Source: an uncultured Clostridia bacterium
GTDB lineage: Bacteria > Bacillota > Clostridia > TANB77 > CAG-508
Length of the DNA: 17,785 nt
NCBI GenBank assembly: GCA_934167365.1
Contig: CAKPKU010000029.1
Span: 1-17,785, forward strand
Direction of reading: 5' to 3'
The translations under genes were made by a program, and so were the position numbers. Positions 14,448 to 17,785 of this stretch are shown piece by piece. The number at the start of each line of letters is the position of its first letter. Positions within the stretch are counted from its first letter, which is position 1. Under the pieces are notes generated by a model that worked only from the letters and a program-made list of their open reading frames with translations, had not been told where the DNA came from and did no database searches.

Positions 14448-16826
14448 ATGTTAGAAAAATATTGTTGTAAACTAGAATTAAATAAAATCATAGATATGCT
14501 CAAAGAACATTGTACAACAGAAGTCGGATTAAATTTAATAAATGATATAAAACCAACCTCTAATAAATTAATTGTAAAACATTTATTATCTGAAACAACA
14601 CAAGCCAAAAATTTGATAGTAGAAAAAGGTAATTTACCACTTTCTAATTTGCCAGATTGCAGTAAAATATTAAAAATGTCAGAAAGTAATTACACACTTT
14701 CATGTGCTAACTTACTTTCCATTGCTCAAATTCTAAAATGTTCTAAAAATTTAAAAAATTACTTTTTATCAGTTGAAGATAGCTTTAAATATGATGATAT
14801 ATCAGATTATTTTAACTCACTATATCTTAATATTGATTTAGAAAACCTAATTTTCAGATCAATTATCGATGAAAATACAATAGCAGATGAAGCATCAAGC
14901 ACATTAAAAGCTTTACGCAGAAAAAAACATGCTTTAGAATCATCCATAAAAGATAATCTAAATAAATTTATACATTCATCTTCTTATTCAAAATATATTA
15001 TGGAACCAATTGTAACTATTAGAAATGATAGATATGTTATTCCAATAAAAGTTGAATATAAAGATAATGTAAAAGGATTTATTCATGACATCTCATATAG
15101 CGGATCTACTGTTTTTATAGAGCCTATTTCAATTTTTGAACAAAATAACAAAGTTCATAATATTCAGCTAGAAGAAAATATTGAAATTGAAAAAATTTTA
15201 AAGGATTTATCTAATCTAATATTTCCAATTACATCAAATTTAAAAAACAATTTAAATCTAATTGGAAATATCGATTTAATATTTGCTAAGGCTAAATTTT
15301 CAAATACTTATGACGGAATAGAGCCAATTTTAAATGAGGAAAAATTTATTTTTTTGAAAGATGCTAGACATCCTCTTATAGATAAAAAAAATGTCGTACC
15401 TATTGATATAGAGCTAGGAAAAAAATACAATTCACTAATTATAACAGGACCTAATACTGGTGGAAAAACTGTTACATTAAAAACTGTTGGTCTTTTATGT
15501 TTAATGTCATATTGTGGATTACATATCCCAGCTAGTGAAAATAGCAGTATATTTGTTTTTGACAACATTTTTGCAGATATTGGCGATGAACAAAGTATTC
15601 AAGAATCATTAAGTACATTTTCTTCTCACATGACAAATATTGTTGAAATATATAATTTGGCTACACCTAAAAGTTTAATTTTAGTTGATGAACTTGGATC
15701 TGGAACAGACCCAATTCAAGGTGCTAATCTTGCTATAAGTATTTTAGAATATTTTTATAAACTAGGCGTACTCACTCTTGCAACAACACATTATCAAGAG
15801 CTAAAAAATTATGCACTTGTAACTGATGGCTTTGAAAATGCAAGCTCTGAATTTGACATTGAAAGCTTAAAGCCAACATATAAATTGATAATAGGTGTAC
15901 CTGGAAAAAGTAATGCTTTTGCAATTACTAAAAGACTTGGTATGCCAGACTCAATTTTAAATAGAGCTCAAGAGCTTATGAATGATGAACATATAAGTGT
16001 TGAAGAGCTTATTAAAAATATTTATGATGATAAACTTGAAATTGAAAAAGAAAAAAATAAAATAAAGCAAAACTCTAATCAAATTGAAATGCTACGCAAA
16101 AATTTTAACACAAAAAATATTGAATTAGAGACAAAAGAAAATGATATTATTGAAAAAGCCAAATCACAAGCTAGAGAAATTTTACTTAATGCAAAAAAAG
16201 AAGCAAGCGAAATTATTGCAAGTTTAAATGAACTTCGTAATATGTCTAATACAAATGCTTTAAAAGAAGCCAACTCTATACGTAATAAACTAAATAATGA
16301 TATAAAAGATATTTCCTCAGGCACTAATGTAGAAAATTCTTCTAATGATCTGCCAAAAATAGAAAATATAACTATTGGTATGAATGTACTTGTAAAAACA
16401 TTAAACCAAAACGGAACAGTACTTAGTTTACCAAATAAATCTAATGAAGTTCAGGTACAAATTGGTAGCATGAAAATGAATGTAAAACTAGATAAATTAC
16501 TTCCTGTAAAAATTAATAAAACTTCTAATAAAAATAATAGCTTTAGTAGTAAAAGTTTTAATAATAATCTAAAAAGCAAAACTGCTGTAACAGAAATCAA
16601 TGTAATTGGTCAAACTGTTGAAGAAGCAATTTTTGTTGTAGATAAATTTTTAGATGACTCTGCTTTAGCTAATTTATCCACTGTTAGAATAGTTCATGGA
16701 AAAGGAACTGGAAAACTCCGCCAAGGAATACACAACTTCTTGAAATCTAATTCACATGTAAAATCTTTTAGATTAGGTACATTCGGTGAAGGTGAAACTG
16801 GTGTAACAGTTGTAGAGCTAAAATAA
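14448..16826 (+). CDS. mutS2: Endonuclease/ATPase MutS2
   Basis: MutS2 is a MutS-related ATPase that limits homologous recombination and, in Bacillus subtilis, also acts on stalled or collided ribosomes. The 792-residue protein lacks the MutS mismatch-binding domain I. It shows a core/lever region (1 to about 300), Walker A GPNTGGKT (about 333-340), the LSTFSSHM signature segment near 389-396, Walker B LVDELGSGTDP (about 411-421), TTHY near 446 and a coiled-coil clamp (about 515-620). A KOW-like piece lies near 640-680, and the C-terminal Smr domain (about 714-792) contains VHGKGTGKLR. The Smr motif usually written LDLRG reads INVIGQ here, so the residues linked to nuclease activity are altered. 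The start is ATG 14448, with AGGAGA 5 nt upstream. It is divergent from trmL. The hairpin at 16847-16869 is the nearest candidate end of its transcript. Confidence 0.95.
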   Translation: MLEKYCCKLELNKIIDMLKEHCTTEVGLNLINDIKPTSNKLIVKHLLSETTQAKNLIVEKGNLPLSNLPDCSKILKMSESNYTLSCANLLSIAQILKCSKNLKNYFLSVEDSFKYDDISDYFNSLYLNIDLENLIFRSIIDENTIADEASSTLKALRRKKHALESSIKDNLNKFIHSSSYSKYIMEPIVTIRNDRYVIPIKVEYKDNVKGFIHDISYSGSTVFIEPISIFEQNNKVHNIQLEENIEIEKILKDLSNLIFPITSNLKNNLNLIGNIDLIFAKAKFSNTYDGIEPILNEEKFIFLKDARHPLIDKKNVVPIDIELGKKYNSLIITGPNTGGKTVTLKTVGLLCLMSYCGLHIPASENSSIFVFDNIFADIGDEQSIQESLSTFSSHMTNIVEIYNLATPKSLILVDELGSGTDPIQGANLAISILEYFYKLGVLTLATTHYQELKNYALVTDGFENASSEFDIESLKPTYKLIIGVPGKSNAFAITKRLGMPDSILNRAQELMNDEHISVEELIKNIYDDKLEIEKEKNKIKQNSNQIEMLRKNFNTKNIELETKENDIIEKAKSQAREILLNAKKEASEIIASLNELRNMSNTNALKEANSIRNKLNNDIKDISSGTNVENSSNDLPKIENITIGMNVLVKTLNQNGTVLSLPNKSNEVQVQIGSMKMNVKLDKLLPVKINKTSNKNNSFSSKSFNNNLKSKTAVTEINVIGQTVEEAIFVVDKFLDDSALANLSTVRIVHGKGTGKLRQGIHNFLKSNSHVKSFRLGTFGEGETGVTVVELK

Positions 16827-16830
16827 AAGT

Positions 16831-16880
16831 AAAAGGGGACGGTTCTCTTTTCCACATACATGGAAAAAGGGACACATTTC
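16831..16880 (+). repeat. Left 50-bp terminal inverted repeat of the intergenic element
   Basis: It differs at two positions from the reverse complement of 17562-17611. Its internal stem TTTTCCA (16848-16854)/TGGAAAA (16861-16867) lies 20-40 nt after the mutS2 stop and may also end mutS2 transcripts. Confidence 0.85.
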
Positions 16881-17379
16881 ATTTTGGATTGTGTTCCTTT
16901 TTTCTATTTGTTTCAAAAGTAAGCTATCTCTTTACTATTTAACAATCTATTTTAAAAGTCTATTTTGTTTTATCTTTTGTATTATTTTATCTATATTTTG
17001 CTAACATTTCCACTTTAGTGAACATGCACCATTATATTTATAGTAGTACAATCTTCAATACTTTATTGTCAATAATAAGTCAAAAATATTATAAAATGCA
17101 ATTGCATTGTCCAACTATTGTAGATCAGTATCAAAGATATTACATAAATTGTATTAGTAATAAAATAAAAACGTACAAAATACTAAATAAATGTACAATT
17201 TCGTGTCAAAACATTTTGTCTCAAAGATACATTTTTGTATTAGCATTAACAAATTGCTCCAATTCAAGCTATAAATTATGAAAAACTACATATGGCATAA
17301 CTTATTTTGAGAATAAAATTTGGTAATACTTTTTCACAGAATAACTTAAACTTTATATTTCAAAAATATACCATCTTTA

Positions 17380-17615
17380 TTAAGAATCAACAATTTTGAA
17401 CAGAACTATTTGAATACAAATAATTGGAATGCTACGAAAAACAAAATGTATCTCTTTTTCTATGTATGCAGAAAAGAGAATCATACTCTTTCCCTCATTA
17501 AGAATCAAAGTTTTTTTAACAAAACTATTTCACTACGAAAAATGGGAATAGTGTGAAAAACGAAATATGTCCCTTTTTCCATGTTTGTGGAAAAGAGAAC
17601 CGTCCCCTTTTCCAT
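17380..17615. repeat. Two diverged 118-bp tandem units
   Basis: Unit A (17380-17497) and unit B (17498-17615) both begin TTAAGAATCAA. They then share GAACAGAACTATTT/TAACAAAACTATTT, a TACGAAAAA piece, and the REP-like core (AATGTATCTCTTTTTCTATG in A, AATATGTCCCTTTTTCCATG in B). Unit B ends in the well-conserved terminal repeat; unit A is a degenerate copy (ATCATACTCTTTCC for AACCGTCCCCTTTT). Confidence 0.75.
17562..17611 (-). repeat. Right 50-bp terminal inverted repeat of the intergenic element
   Basis: Read on the minus strand it matches 16831-16880 at 48 of 50 positions. It lies 10 bp from the tuf terminator stem, so it is immediately downstream of tuf on that strand. Confidence 0.85.
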
Positions 17616-17621
17616 AAAAAA

Positions 17622-17653
17622 AATAGTAGGAGATTAAATTTTCCCCTACTATT
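17622..17653 (-). terminator. Intrinsic terminator of tuf
   Basis: The arms AATAGTAGG (17622-17630) and CCTACTATT (17645-17653) form a 9-bp stem. On the minus strand it is followed by TTTTTTTTATGG, a strong U-tract, 22 nt after the tuf stop. Confidence 0.9.
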
Positions 17654-17675
17654 TTTTTGTATATAAAATTACTTA

Positions 17676-17785
17676 TTATTCAATAACTTCAGCTACAACT
17701 CCTGAACCAACTGTTCTACCACCTTCACGGATAGCGAATCTTAATCCTTTTTCGATAGCGATTGGTGTGATTAATTCGATTGTCA
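17676..17785 (-). CDS. tuf: Elongation factor Tu, C-terminal end only (5' part outside window)
   Basis: The last 35 codons and the TAA stop of EF-Tu are visible. They encode TIELITPIAIEKGLRFAIRE followed by GGRTVGSGVVAEVIE, the nearly invariant end of domain 3 of this GTPase, which delivers aminoacyl-tRNA to the ribosome. The match to the family consensus shows no sign of decay. The gene is read on the minus strand, convergent with mutS2, and is followed by a strong terminator. Its upstream neighbours lie outside the window. Confidence 0.97.
   Translation of the reverse strand, partial: TIELITPIAIEKGLRFAIREGGRTVGSGVVAEVIE

Larger units (their letters stand above)
16831..17611. mobile_element. 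MITE/REP-like 781-bp element with 50-bp terminal inverted repeats
   Basis: No convincing gene lies in the 849 bp between mutS2 and tuf. The region is bounded by an inverted repeat whose arms (16831-16880 and 17562-17611) match at 48 of 50 positions. Each arm starts AAAAGGGGACGGTTCTCTTT and contains a small palindrome (TTTTCCA/TGGAAAA). Sequences beginning GGGGACGGTTCT are, to my recollection, common intergenic repeats in Clostridia. The AT-rich interior (16881-17379) has only an 87-codon frame at 17018-17281 with no recognisable motif, and a chance-level promoter-like TTGTCA/TATAAA at 17066-17095. It could be a non-autonomous element, two REP units in opposite orientation, or the remains of a larger element. 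No target duplication is clear. Confidence 0.6.

Noticed and set aside
17018..17281. 87-codon open frame in the mutS2-tuf intergenic element
   Set aside because: No ribosome binding site at a useful distance, no recognisable motif, and a composition expected from random AT-rich DNA.

Overview
The window is AT-rich chromosomal DNA of a low-GC Gram-positive bacterium, most like a Clostridia-class Firmicute. The reasons are strong AT bias, AAGGAG/GGAGG-type ribosome binding sites, frequent TTG starts, the gene order rimP-nusA-ylxR-infB-rbfA-nrnA-truB, and a mutS2 gene. The standard genetic code fits throughout.

Layout. Positions 1-9358 (minus strand) hold the transcription/translation operon, read right to left: a consensus promoter (9330-9358), a leader hairpin, then rimP, nusA, ylxR/rnpM, infB, rbfA, an intrinsic terminator, nrnA and truB. 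An ATP-grasp protein and a CmpB-type membrane protein that runs off the left edge follow. These genes mature the 30S subunit (RimP, RbfA), initiate translation (IF-2), control transcript elongation (NusA), act on RNA (RnpM, NrnA) and modify tRNA (TruB). ylxQ, often found between ylxR and infB, is absent, and ribF does not follow truB.

Positions 9359-13785 are a mobile insertion. Two related but clearly different IS1202-type insertion sequences (9386-10950, transposase broken by two frameshifts; 12174-13758, transposase intact) lie in the same orientation. They flank an inverted cargo gene (10990-12048, minus) with its own consensus promoter. A perfect 27-bp direct repeat flanks the whole 4.37-kb unit, and neither IS has its own duplication, so the unit appears to have moved as a composite transposon. 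It landed between the end of trmL and the promoter of the rimP operon, and the long target duplication kept both intact. The cargo protein has an N-terminal hydrophobic stretch, about eight ATPxKGP-like heptads encoded by a 21-bp minisatellite, and an alpha-helical region resembling DUF4116 repeats; its function is unknown.

Positions 13777-16826 hold divergent trmL (minus) and mutS2 (plus). Positions 16831-17611 contain no convincing gene, but are bounded by a 50-bp inverted repeat (48/50 match) of a GGGGACGGTTCTCT REP/MITE-like sequence, with a second, degenerate copy in a 118-bp tandem duplication at the right end. The window ends with the terminator and last 36 codons of tuf (EF-Tu), minus strand.
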